This document shows positions 43,211 through 52,662 of a stretch of 64,000 nucleotides of DNA, in pieces. The stretch covers positions 124,001 to 188,000 of the forward strand of contig CAVQBF010000005.1 of the NCBI GenBank assembly GCA_963710615.1. Reading direction: 5' to 3'. Within the stretch, counting starts at the first letter, position 1; every line of letters starts with the position of its first letter. Below the pieces are notes generated by a model. It saw only the letters and a program-made list of their open reading frames with translations. It made no database searches and had not been told where the DNA came from. The position numbers and the translations under genes were made by a program. The DNA is from GCA-2746605 sp963710615 (GTDB taxonomy: Bacteria; Bacteroidota; Ignavibacteria; Ignavibacteriales; Melioribacteraceae).

Positions 43211-44302
43211 TTATTTTTCGCTAAATTTGAATCCCAATTCGCTTAAATAAAATTTCGCTTTATCAGCAATTGATTGTGATTCAAATGAAATTCTAAATGT
43301 ACCGCCGTTGCCTTCTCTAATTTTAAGTAGCTCAATGTCTTTAATATTGATATTATGTTCAAAAAGTTTAGTGGAAATTCTACTTATCACACCGGGCTCG
43401 TCTTTAACAAATATAAATACATCAAATACTGGAGTTAAGAAACCTTTACTGTTTTTGGGAATTTCGTCTCTACTTTTTCTTGCAGATTCAAAATATTCAG
43501 CCAGCTTTTCCGAATTATTATTATTGACCCAATTCTTAACAATATTTAACTCGTATGCGAATTCATCTATTGCCGTAAGTATTTGTGTTTTATTTTTTTG
43601 AATTACTTCATCCCAAATATTAAAATCACTAGCCGCTATTCTTGTTAAGTCCCTGAAACCGCCTGCCGCAAGATCAAGAAAATTATATTCATCTGTTTTT
43701 AACGAGGCTGTATTTACGAGAGTTACAGCCAAAAGTTGTGGAAGGTGGCTGACGCTTGCTGCAATTACATCATGCTGTTTTGCTGGAATTACTAGAATAT
43801 TTGCCCCAAGTATCTCGATTATTGTTTTAAACTCATTCATCAGAATATTTTCTGTAAGATTTTCGGTTACAATATAGACTGAGTTTTCAAAAAGGAGTGG
43901 GTCTGAGTTATCAAAGCCTCCTTGTTCTTTACCTGTCATTGGATGTCCACCGATATAAATCCCTTTACTAGAAATCTGTTCCCATTCTTTTTGAAAAACC
44001 AATTTTATGCCAGAGACATCTGTTATTATTGAATCTTCATTTAAAAGGGGAGAAAGAGATCTAAAGTACTTGAGATTCAATTCAAGAGGTAAGCACAAAA
44101 ATATTATATCTGAATTTATTGCATTTTTCGGTTCTTGAAGGATTGTATCTATTACCTTTTGCTCTTTTGCTTTGTTTAAAACCAAAGATTTGTCATAGGC
44201 AGAAATTTGAAAATTCCTTCCACTGTTTTTAAGTGCTTTTGCAATTGAACCACCGATTAAGCCTAGTCCAATGATTGATATTTTAGTGATTTCGGTATTC
44301 AT
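43211..44302 (-). CDS. tyrA: Prephenate dehydrogenase with C-terminal ACT domain
   Basis: 363 residues. NAD motif ISIIGLGLIGGSIAKAL, IIFLCLPLELNL, TDVSGIK, the substrate-site GGHPMTGKEQGGFDNS and ASVSHLPQLLAVTLVNT identify the family. A C-terminal ACT domain (VFIFVKDEPGVISRISTKLFEHNINIKDIEL) begins near residue 285 and probably senses an aromatic amino acid. It decarboxylates prephenate to 4-hydroxyphenylpyruvate on the tyrosine branch. It lies 51 bases after the DAHP synthase gene, so entry and exit steps of the pathway are together. Confidence 0.95.
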   Translation of the reverse strand: MNTEITKISIIGLGLIGGSIAKALKNSGRNFQISAYDKSLVLNKAKEQKVIDTILQEPKNAINSDIIFLCLPLELNLKYFRSLSPLLNEDSIITDVSGIKLVFQKEWEQISSKGIYIGGHPMTGKEQGGFDNSDPLLFENSVYIVTENLTENILMNEFKTIIEILGANILVIPAKQHDVIAASVSHLPQLLAVTLVNTASLKTDEYNFLDLAAGGFRDLTRIAASDFNIWDEVIQKNKTQILTAIDEFAYELNIVKNWVNNNNSEKLAEYFESARKSRDEIPKNSKGFLTPVFDVFIFVKDEPGVISRISTKLFEHNINIKDIELLKIREGNGGTFRISFESQSIADKAKFYLSELGFKFSEK

Positions 44303-44353
44303 AATTTAAGAAATACTACTACCGTTTAGCCTCTCTTCGTAAAGATTTTTCAA

Positions 44354-45367
44354 TTAAATAGTTTTATTGATTGCACGGGCAATTTCTCTAAGTTCTTTCA
44401 TTAACTGTAAATATGTATCTGGCAGAAGAGCTTGTGGTCCATCTGATAATGCATTTTCAGGATCGTGATGAATTTCAATCATTAATGCATCTGCTCCAGC
44501 AGCAACAGCTGCTCTTGCCATAGGCGGTACTTGGTTTCTTAATCCAGTTGCATGGGATGGATCTGCAACTACAGGTAAATGACTTTTTTGATGAACCACG
44601 GGAATCGCTGATAGATCGAAAGTATTTCTTGTGTATGGTTCGAATGTTCTAATTCCTCGTTCACATAGAAGCACATTTTTATTGCCACCAGCTAATACAT
44701 ATTCAGCTGACATGAGCCATTCTTCGATTGTTGAAGCTAAGCCTCTTTTTATCATTACAGGGATTTTACTCTGGGCTAGCTCTTTCAGTAAAGAAAAGTT
44801 CTGCATATTTCTTGCTCCAAGTTGAAAAATATCCGTGTATTTACCAATTAATTCAATCTGATCAATCTGCATAACTTCTGTAATAACCAAAAGATTAAAT
44901 TTGTCAGCCGCAGCTCTCATCATTTTTAGTCCATCTTCACCAAGTCCTTGAAACGAATATGGTGAAGAACGGGGTTTGAACGCGCCTCCTCTTAAAATTT
45001 TTGCTCCAGATTGAGCGACAATCTCAGCAAGTTTAAAGATTTGTTCTTCACTTTCTATTGAACATGGACCGGACATAACTGCAATATGGTCTCCACCAAT
45101 TTCGACATCCTTAATTTTTATGAAAGTTTTTTCTTCTTTAAAGTTTCTACTAGCTAACTTAAAGGGTGATGTAACCCGATAAACATCAGCTACACCTTCT
45201 AAAATTTTAACTTTTCTTATATCAAATCCGGGTTTAACACCAATAGCACCTAGTATAGTTCTTTGAACACCAGCAGATTCATGTATTTGAAAACCAAAAT
45301 CTTCAAGATGCTGTTTTACATTTTTTATTTGTTCTTCGGTAGCATTATTCTCAAGAATTACAACCAT
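44354..45367 (-). CDS. aroF: 3-deoxy-7-phosphoheptulonate synthase, type I-beta
   Basis: 337 residues. A ferredoxin-like N-terminal regulatory domain (about 1-70, MVVILENNATEEQIKNVK) precedes the barrel, as in the Thermotoga enzyme, where tyrosine inhibits through that domain. Active-site stretches: AVMSGPCSIESEEQ, LRGGAFKPRSSPYSFQGLGE, LQLGARNMQNFSLLKEL, KRGLASTIEEW, CERGIRTFEPYTRNTFDL and VADPSHATGLR. It condenses phosphoenolpyruvate and erythrose-4-phosphate, the first step of the shikimate pathway. It sits between a DUF1684 gene and tyrA. Confidence 0.95.
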   Translation of the reverse strand: MVVILENNATEEQIKNVKQHLEDFGFQIHESAGVQRTILGAIGVKPGFDIRKVKILEGVADVYRVTSPFKLASRNFKEEKTFIKIKDVEIGGDHIAVMSGPCSIESEEQIFKLAEIVAQSGAKILRGGAFKPRSSPYSFQGLGEDGLKMMRAAADKFNLLVITEVMQIDQIELIGKYTDIFQLGARNMQNFSLLKELAQSKIPVMIKRGLASTIEEWLMSAEYVLAGGNKNVLLCERGIRTFEPYTRNTFDLSAIPVVHQKSHLPVVADPSHATGLRNQVPPMARAAVAAGADALMIEIHHDPENALSDGPQALLPDTYLQLMKELREIARAINKTI

Positions 45368-45387
45368 TGTTTATTAGTCCTTTTTAA

Positions 45388-46005
45388 TTAATCGTGGTAT
45401 TTTTTTTCACCGGCTACAATAGCCAAATCTAAATAATCTTCTTTTGATGGAATTGCACATGAATAATCAGCACTATAGGCGCAATAAGGGTTATAGGCTA
45501 AATTAAAATCAATTGTATATAAATGATCTTTATCATTATTTAATTCAAAATTTAAATATCTGCCTACACCATAAGTTTCTTCATTAGTAGTTTTATCAGT
45601 AAACCATATACTATAATAGACCGATCCGTCTTTGCCGATATTTTCATAAACATTTAGCTTAAAATCTTTTTCATCTTTAGTAAAAGCTAAAAATCCAAAT
45701 CTTACAGCTGATCGTTCTTCCCCCTTGGTGCCGAATATTTTAATAGTGTCTTTTTGTTGATATTCTTCAAGCTTACTTTTAAATACGAACATTGGTTCAA
45801 CATCAAAATAGTTCAGTCCGTGAAATGCTACTTTCCCTTTATATTGAAATGGTGAATTTGAGTTATTTTCCATCCAATTATTTTTTTCAATTCTGTCCGC
45901 TTTAATTGATTCAATATATTCTTTTTCTTCTGGTGTGTAATTATTGCATGATGAAATTAGCAATGCGATGAATAATAGCAATGTTATTTTATTTTCTTTG
46001 GACAT
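45388..46005 (-). CDS. DUF1684 lipoprotein
   Basis: 205 residues. The lipoprotein signal ends LLISSC (lipid Cys about residue 20). The body shows DUF1684 hallmarks: NNWMENNSNSPF, KGKVAFHGLNYFDVEPMFVF, and the C-terminal NLAYNPYCAYSADYSCAIPSKEDYLDLAIVAGEKKY. Function is not known; the family is common in Bacteroidota and actinobacteria. Its ATG shares a base with the mutS stop (TAATG), so it is translated with mutS, although no repair link is known. Confidence 0.9.
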   Translation of the reverse strand: MSKENKITLLLFIALLISSCNNYTPEEKEYIESIKADRIEKNNWMENNSNSPFQYKGKVAFHGLNYFDVEPMFVFKSKLEEYQQKDTIKIFGTKGEERSAVRFGFLAFTKDEKDFKLNVYENIGKDGSVYYSIWFTDKTTNEETYGVGRYLNFELNNDKDHLYTIDFNLAYNPYCAYSADYSCAIPSKEDYLDLAIVAGEKKYHD

Positions 46006-48614
46006 TATTTTTCCTTTCTTACTTTTTTCTTCAATTCGTTAAGTCGATTTAATGCTTCAATAGGTGTCATTTGATCGACAGAAATCTCTGAAATTTCATC
46101 TCTTAATTCATCATCCTTCATTTCAAACAAACTAATTTGGTATTCCTCGTTTTGAAATTTTTGAATTTTTCTTTTTTTCACTTCATATGGAGTTAGTTCT
46201 TTATCTTCAAGATTTAATAATATTTCTTTAGCTCTTTTTGTTACAAAATCAGGTAAACCCGCCATTTGAGCCACTTGAATTCCATAGCTATGATCAGCTC
46301 CCCCTGAAGAAACTTTATGAAGAAAAATTACTTTGTCATCATATTCCCTGACTTCAACTTTAAAGTTCTTTATACGAGGAAAAATTTCAGCCATTTCGTT
46401 GAGTTCATGATAATGAGTTGCAAATAACGTTTTAGCATTCGCACTCGGATTTTCATGCAGATATTCAGTGATTGCCCAAGCAATTGAAAGTCCGTCAAAT
46501 GTGCTTGTCCCTCTTCCAATTTCATCAAGCAGAATTAAGCTTTTACTGGTAGCATTGTTAAGAATATTAGCCGCTTCCTGCATTTCAACAAGAAATGTAC
46601 TTTCACCTGCTGAGATATTATCACTCGCGCCAACTCTAGTGTAAATTCTATCAACTATTCCAATTATTGCATTTTCTGCAGGAACAAATGAACCAATTTG
46701 TGCTAATAAAACTATTAAACCGATTTGACGCAAGTAAACAGATTTCCCAGCCATATTTGGACCCGTGAGAATAATTATTTGAGAATCTGAGTTACTAAGA
46801 AAATAATCATTAGGTGTAAATTTATCTCCGGCAGGTAATATTTGTTCTACAACTGGATGTCGACTTTGCGTGATTACTATTTCTTCTGAGTCAGTAATCT
46901 CAGGTTTAATATAATTGTAACTCGATGCACATTCAGCTAATGATAAATAACAATCTAACATTCCTATAAGCTGAGCATTTTTTTGAATTTGTTCAGCTTC
47001 ATTTGCAATTGCGAGCCTTACCTCATTAAATAATCTGTATTCTAGATTACTGATGTTTTCTTCAGCATTAAGAATTCTATCTTCGTACTCTTTTAATTCG
47101 GGAGTAATATACCGCTCACTATTTACCAAGGTTTGCTTACGAATATAATTATCCGGAATTTTATTTTTATGTGTATTGCTGATTTCTATGTAGTAACCAA
47201 AAATCTTATTGTAGCTTACCTTTAATGAAGGAATATTTGCTCTTTCTCTCTCGGTTTTTTGTAAATTAGCAATCCAATTTTTAGCATTTAGTGAAAGATC
47301 GCGCAACTCATCAAGCTCAGGACTAAAACCTGCTTTTATTATTCCACCATCGTTAAGCGATATTGGCGGTTCGTCAACTATTGCAAGCTCAACTTTGTCA
47401 AACACTTCATCAAGGTCTAACAATTTCGTATTAATCACTCGTAAAACTTCTGAATTTGACTGGTCGAGCAATTGTTTAACAAGAGGAATTTTTCTTATTG
47501 AATTTTTAAGGTAAACTAATTCTCTAGGATTTGCTCTATTTGTGCATACTTTTGAAACTAATCTTTCTAAGTCACCGATTTCTTTAAATTCATTTTGGAG
47601 ATTATTCCGTAAATTTTTATTACTTGTAAAATCCTCAACACATTGCAGCCTTTTTTCAATCTGTTCCTTATTTCTTAAAGGTGCATTTATCCATTTCTTT
47701 AATAATCTCGCACCCATGGAAGTTTTAGTCTTATCTAAGACTGAAAACAATGAGCCTTCGCTTTGACCTTCTTGAATAGTATATAATATTTCAAGATTTC
47801 TTTTAGTAGATAAATCCAGATACATATACTCTGAAGGGTTATGTAATGAAATTTTAGTTATATGAGCTAGGTTAGATCTTTGAGTATCGTTTAGATAATG
47901 CAGAATAGAACCGGCTGAAATTATTCCGCTGCTTAATTTATCTATACCAAAGCCTTTTAAAGTCTTTGTCTTAAAATGTTCTTTCAGTGTATCTTTTGCA
48001 TATTCATCATTGTAAATCCAATCATCAATTTTTGTGACTTTTATTTTTAATTTTTGACGTTCAAGTAGAACTTCAATTTCACTTCTTTGTTTTTTCGATA
48101 CAATTATTTCTGCTGGAGAAATTGTTTCAATCTGTTCGGGAATTTTAAGAATCGAAGTTTCAAAAGTAAAAAACTCTCCTGTAGAAATATCACAATAAGA
48201 AATTCCAGCTGAATTCTCGTCGAGATAAACTGAAGCTAAATAATTATTTTTTTTATGTTCAAGAAGTTTATCTGAGAATACTACACCAGGTGTTACAACT
48301 TCAACAACCTCTCTTTTTACAATTCCTTTAGCAAACTTGGGGTTTTCAACTTGCTCGCAGACAGCAACTCTGTAGCCTGCTTTGACAAGTTTTGGTAGAT
48401 AATTATCAATTGCGTGATGAGGGAAACCTGCTAGCGGTACTTGGCCAGCTTTACCGTTAGCACGCTTTGTTAGGGTAATGCCAAGAACTCTTGATGCAGT
48501 TTTTGCATCTTCTTCAAATGTCTCAAAAAAATCCCCAACCCTAAATAGTAAAATTGTATCAGGGTGATCATTTTTAATTTTATGAAATTGAGCCATTAAT
48601 GGCGTTGCAGACAT
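46005..48614 (-). CDS. mutS: DNA mismatch repair protein MutS
   Basis: 869 residues, normal MutS length. The mismatch-recognition N-terminus contains TILLFRVGDFFETFEEDAK, with the Phe-x-Glu wedge in the FFETF stretch. LAGFPHHAIDNYLPKLV follows, then clamp and lever domains. The ATPase has Walker A TGPNMAGKSVYLRQIGL, DNISAGESTFLVEM, Walker B LILLDEIGRGTSTFDG and FATHYHEL. A C-terminal stub ends in LNELKKKVRK. It recognises base mismatches and recruits MutL. It is the first gene of the minus-strand run, divergent from the GH13 gene across 201 AT-rich bases. Confidence 0.98.
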   Translation of the reverse strand: MSATPLMAQFHKIKNDHPDTILLFRVGDFFETFEEDAKTASRVLGITLTKRANGKAGQVPLAGFPHHAIDNYLPKLVKAGYRVAVCEQVENPKFAKGIVKREVVEVVTPGVVFSDKLLEHKKNNYLASVYLDENSAGISYCDISTGEFFTFETSILKIPEQIETISPAEIIVSKKQRSEIEVLLERQKLKIKVTKIDDWIYNDEYAKDTLKEHFKTKTLKGFGIDKLSSGIISAGSILHYLNDTQRSNLAHITKISLHNPSEYMYLDLSTKRNLEILYTIQEGQSEGSLFSVLDKTKTSMGARLLKKWINAPLRNKEQIEKRLQCVEDFTSNKNLRNNLQNEFKEIGDLERLVSKVCTNRANPRELVYLKNSIRKIPLVKQLLDQSNSEVLRVINTKLLDLDEVFDKVELAIVDEPPISLNDGGIIKAGFSPELDELRDLSLNAKNWIANLQKTERERANIPSLKVSYNKIFGYYIEISNTHKNKIPDNYIRKQTLVNSERYITPELKEYEDRILNAEENISNLEYRLFNEVRLAIANEAEQIQKNAQLIGMLDCYLSLAECASSYNYIKPEITDSEEIVITQSRHPVVEQILPAGDKFTPNDYFLSNSDSQIIILTGPNMAGKSVYLRQIGLIVLLAQIGSFVPAENAIIGIVDRIYTRVGASDNISAGESTFLVEMQEAANILNNATSKSLILLDEIGRGTSTFDGLSIAWAITEYLHENPSANAKTLFATHYHELNEMAEIFPRIKNFKVEVREYDDKVIFLHKVSSGGADHSYGIQVAQMAGLPDFVTKRAKEILLNLEDKELTPYEVKKRKIQKFQNEEYQISLFEMKDDELRDEISEISVDQMTPIEALNRLNELKKKVRKEK

Positions 48615-48815
48615 TGTCGATAGTTCACTTTAATATTATTTCCAAGCTTAAAATATACCCTAATATGTATTATTTATCAATTTAAAGGTCACGCAATGAA
48701 TTTAAATAAAGTTTTAGGCTATTGTGAATTTATGATTTAAATTGTCGTTAATTTAAAAGAAGTTGAATCGTTAAATACGTATATTTGAAAGTAATTTTAA
48801 TCTTATTTTTTTATA
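48615..48815. promoter_or_regulatory. Divergent intergenic region between mutS and the GH13 gene
   Basis: 201 AT-rich bases that must hold both promoters. I see no hairpin, riboswitch or convincing promoter pair. No Shine-Dalgarno sequence precedes the GH13 start at 48816 or its in-frame alternative ATG at 48822. Confidence 0.4.
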
Positions 48816-51800
48816 ATGACTATGGAAATAATGAACATACCTCTCGAACCAATCTTTGAATTTCACGTTGCAAAAAAAATAAGAGAAAAGTATGGCTTGG
48901 ATGAGTCTTTTTTCTCACTTAATGGTAATGTAGTTTTTGCAAATTTTTACCAGGTAAGATTATTTGTTCAGAAATTAAATGATAAGCGAGACATTTCTGA
49001 ACATGTCTCACCGGGAGAAATTAATGGGGCTGGTTTATTACATGAAATATATCACATATCAATTAAAAATTACGTGAGACGTAATTATCCAAATGCATTT
49101 TCTTCGGCTATTTCGGATCTAGAACTTAACTTGGGCGAAGAGAAGTTTGATAAATTGCTTTTAGATTTTGTTAAAAAATTTCCTCCAAAAAAAGTTTATA
49201 AAAATGAGGAAACCGAAATTCAGTACTTGAATGGTAAGACTGAGGGTGTTTCAAACAGAGAAATTTTATTAGAAGAATTAATACTTCTACATATCTCGAA
49301 TAAAAATCCAGCACTTATCAAGTTAAAAGAATTATTTGACGAAAATCATTTTGATGAAAAATTAGTCTATAAAAATGCGATTACTAACTTGAGAACCTTC
49401 TTTAAAAAAGAAGAATTTAGAATTGGAATAACAAATAGTGACCTCTTCGACTTTTTGAGCATGCCTTTTATAAAATACTCTTCGAGCATTTGGGATCAGT
49501 TGGAATACATTAAAAATGAGTGGGGAATACTTATCGATGAAAAACTGCTAATGAAAATCCAAAGCAGCAAAGATCTATTTACTGAGAGTATTAAATTTGA
49601 ACCAAACTTCGGAGGCGGAGGTGGCGGTGCGCCAACAATTGTTCCAAAATATAAAGGACAACTTCTTGATGCTGATCATTTAGTGATTGGAAAATCCCGC
49701 TTTAAATATGCAGAGGATTCTTCTGATGAGTATGAAGAACCGGAACAATTCACACCTGATGTAAATTGGATGCCCAACTTAGTTTTAATTGCAAAAAATA
49801 TTTATGTGTGGCTTGATCAACTTAGTAAAAAATATAAACGTGAGATTAAGACCTTAGATCAAATTCCAATTGAAGAGTTACAATTGTTAAGGGATAGGAA
49901 TATTAATGGACTTTGGCTCATTGGCGTTTGGGAAAGAAGTTCTGCGTCTAAAAGAATTAAACATTTAATGGGCAACATTGATGCTGTTGCATCAGCTTAT
50001 TCACTATTTGATTATGAGATTGCTCATGATTTGGGTGGAGAGCAAGCCTATCAGATTTTTAACAAGAATGCTAAGGAAAGTGGAGTCAGATTAGCTAGTG
50101 ATATGGTTCCAAATCATACTGGAATTTATTCCAGATGGATGATTGAACATCCCGATTATTTTATTCAATTAGATTATCCTCCATTTCCGAACTACAAATT
50201 TATGGGAGAAAATCTTTCTGAACATCCCGATTTTGAGATAAGAATTGAAGACCAGTACTACCAGATGAAAGATGCAGCTGTTGTTTTTGAACGAAAAGAT
50301 TTAAGAAGTGGTCAGACTAAATATTTTTATCATGGCAATGACGGAACAAACATGCCGTGGAATGATACTGCACAATTAAATTTATTAAAACATGAAGTAA
50401 GGGAAGCTTTAATTCAAAAAATATTTGATGTAGCACGTAAATTTAGTGTTATTAGATTTGATGCTGCCATGACATTGGCTAAAAAACATTTCGCCCGTCT
50501 GTGGTATCCTCAACCTGGAACCGGAGGAGATATTCCTTCAAGAGCGGATTTTGCATTGACTAGAAAACAATTTGATGAATTCTTCCCTAAAGAATTTTGG
50601 CGAGAAGTTGTCGATAGGATTAATACCGAAATGCCGGAAACACTTCTATTGGCTGAGGCATTCTGGCTTATGGAAGGTTATTTTGTAAGAACTTTAGGAA
50701 TGCACAGAGTTTATAATAGTGCATTTATGAACATGATGATGAATGAAGAAAATGCAAAGTATAGGGAACTTATCACAAATACTCTCGAATTTGAACCGGA
50801 AATTCTAAAAAGATATGTGAACTTCATGAGTAATCCAGATGAAGAAACTGCAATTGACCAATTTGGAAGCGGTGATAAGTATTTTGGTGTTCTTGTTTTA
50901 ATGAGTACACTTCCGGGTTTACCGATGTTTGCTCACGGACAAATTGAAGGGTTTACTGAAAAATATGGAATGGAATATAAACGTGCTTATTATGATGAAC
51001 AGCCTCAGCAATGGTTGGTAGAAAGACATGAAAAGGAGATATTTCCAATACTTAGAAAGAGATTTGTATTTTCAGAAATTAATAATTTTTGGCTGTACGA
51101 TTTTATTGATAAATCGGGGAAACTGAACGAAAATATTTTCATTTATTCGAATGAAGCATTTGGTGAAAAAGGCTTGGTAATTTTCAATAATAGTTTTCAA
51201 TCTTATACTGGCTATTTCTCACACTCACGTCAAAAGCTCAGGGGAAATTCCTCCGATTCAAATAGTCTTCACAATACACAAATAGCTCATAGACTCGGAA
51301 TTCAAAAGAGTGATTTTCATTTTTACATTATGCGAGATGTAACTACTGGACTTGAATATATTTACAACGGAAATGATCTTCATTCAAGTGGAATGTTCTT
51401 AACTCTCAGTGGATATGAATACAGAGTTTACCTGCACTTTGAAGAAATATTTGATCCAGGCGGAGAAGCATATAAATTTTATAAAAAGAATTTTGGCCGT
51501 GGTATTTATAATATCAAAAAAGAATTAGGAAAAATTAAACTTAGTCAACTACACAATGTGTTTGAAAAATTATTTTCAAGAGACTTAATCGGTTTACAAC
51601 TAGCATTAATTGAAGAAAAAAAGTTAACAGTAAAAAAAATAAATTCACTTGAACAAAAATTAGAGGAAAATTTAACTGAGCTGTTTGTAGAAATTTCTCA
51701 AAATTTTGAAGTTGTGAAAGAATTTGACAAAGTTAATAATAAAATTGTGAAAAGTACTACCGGCTTTGTTTCTGCTTTTAATAACCTTTATGTTGAGCTG

Positions 51801-52508
51801 CATAAGATTCAAAACAAGAGTCAAATTCAGAAGAAGAAAGATAAAGATTTATTAAAATTACTCTCGATAAAGGGTAATGACAAATTTATAATTAACAGTA
51901 TTTATAGATTAGTAAATATTTTAAAAGAACTTTTTGTAGATAATCCTGATCTTTCAAAGAATTACATATCTGAATTAATGCTTACTAATCCGATTAAAAA
52001 AGTATTAAAAAGCAATTTAATAAATGTTGAAACCCTGCCTACAAAAATGCTCTTGATAAATATTCTTCTCCATCTGGAAGAAAAGTTTGAGGATTGGGAT
52101 AGTGTTCCTAATGAATTTTTAAAACAGAGAAGTAATAAAAAGCTGTTAGAAATTATAGTTTCAAGCAATTACGAATTCATAAAAGATCTTTTTGAACTTG
52201 AATTAATGGGTACTTATTTAGGAGTGAATTATTACGAAGGTAAAAAGTACTTTAGTAAAGAAAATATGGAAGATTTGGTTGATCAATTATCTCTTCAGGT
52301 TATTCATCAGTACAATAATATTTTAATAAAAAAAGTAAAAACTAAAGTTAAGCAGATAGGAGAACTTGAGAGATTTTCTAAAAAGGTGTTTATTGTGAAT
52401 GGTTACATTAAAAAAACAGCTAAAGATTGTGGTTATTTATATGATAAATTTTTAGAAATAATTTTCAGTCAGCACCAAGAAAAAGTAATTAACAAGAAAA
52501 AAAAGTAG
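48816..52508 (+). CDS. Giant GH13 alpha-amylase-family protein with unassigned N- and C-terminal domains
   Basis: 1230 residues, no signal peptide, so cytoplasmic. Residues 1-260 are a mostly helical region I cannot assign, containing HEIYH at 76-80. A Gly6 linker lies at 266-271. The GH13 barrel spans about 320-730: region I DMVPNH (429-434), region II IRFDAAMTL with nucleophile Asp549, region III LLAEAFW with acid/base Glu614, and region IV FMSNPDEE with Asp675, where the usual His of NHD is Pro674. A beta-sandwich follows, then ~320 highly charged helical residues (about 910-1230). Likely an alpha-glucan or oligosaccharide-active enzyme; the specificity is unknown. It stands as a single gene between mutS and pntAA. 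Confidence 0.88.
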   Translation: MTMEIMNIPLEPIFEFHVAKKIREKYGLDESFFSLNGNVVFANFYQVRLFVQKLNDKRDISEHVSPGEINGAGLLHEIYHISIKNYVRRNYPNAFSSAISDLELNLGEEKFDKLLLDFVKKFPPKKVYKNEETEIQYLNGKTEGVSNREILLEELILLHISNKNPALIKLKELFDENHFDEKLVYKNAITNLRTFFKKEEFRIGITNSDLFDFLSMPFIKYSSSIWDQLEYIKNEWGILIDEKLLMKIQSSKDLFTESIKFEPNFGGGGGGAPTIVPKYKGQLLDADHLVIGKSRFKYAEDSSDEYEEPEQFTPDVNWMPNLVLIAKNIYVWLDQLSKKYKREIKTLDQIPIEELQLLRDRNINGLWLIGVWERSSASKRIKHLMGNIDAVASAYSLFDYEIAHDLGGEQAYQIFNKNAKESGVRLASDMVPNHTGIYSRWMIEHPDYFIQLDYPPFPNYKFMGENLSEHPDFEIRIEDQYYQMKDAAVVFERKDLRSGQTKYFYHGNDGTNMPWNDTAQLNLLKHEVREALIQKIFDVARKFSVIRFDAAMTLAKKHFARLWYPQPGTGGDIPSRADFALTRKQFDEFFPKEFWREVVDRINTEMPETLLLAEAFWLMEGYFVRTLGMHRVYNSAFMNMMMNEENAKYRELITNTLEFEPEILKRYVNFMSNPDEETAIDQFGSGDKYFGVLVLMSTLPGLPMFAHGQIEGFTEKYGMEYKRAYYDEQPQQWLVERHEKEIFPILRKRFVFSEINNFWLYDFIDKSGKLNENIFIYSNEAFGEKGLVIFNNSFQSYTGYFSHSRQKLRGNSSDSNSLHNTQIAHRLGIQKSDFHFYIMRDVTTGLEYIYNGNDLHSSGMFLTLSGYEYRVYLHFEEIFDPGGEAYKFYKKNFGRGIYNIKKELGKIKLSQLHNVFEKLFSRDLIGLQLALIEEKKLTVKKINSLEQKLEENLTELFVEISQNFEVVKEFDKVNNKIVKSTTGFVSAFNNLYVELHKIQNKSQIQKKKDKDLLKLLSIKGNDKFIINSIYRLVNILKELFVDNPDLSKNYISELMLTNPIKKVLKSNLINVETLPTKMLLINILLHLEEKFEDWDSVPNEFLKQRSNKKLLEIIVSSNYEFIKDLFELELMGTYLGVNYYEGKKYFSKENMEDLVDQLSLQVIHQYNNILIKKVKTKVKQIGELERFSKKVFIVNGYIKKTAKDCGYLYDKFLEIIFSQHQEKVINKKKK

Positions 52509-52650
52509 ATGATTTTTAGATGAAATGAAATAATTGCTTAAAAATAGCACTTTGCCAAATATTTATCCAAAAAAAATGACAAAGAGGTTTCATTTTAGAT
52601 TTAATAAATTTATTTTTATACTTTAACTTTATTCAAACTAACCTCATAAA

Positions 52651-52655
52651 AGGAG
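52651..52655 (+). promoter_or_regulatory. Ribosome binding site supporting the pntAA GTG start
   Basis: AGGAG (within AAAAGGAG) lies seven bases before GTG at 52663. The family begins directly with VIAIPKEI, so this start fits. Confidence 0.75.
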
Positions 52656-52662
52656 ATAAGAC

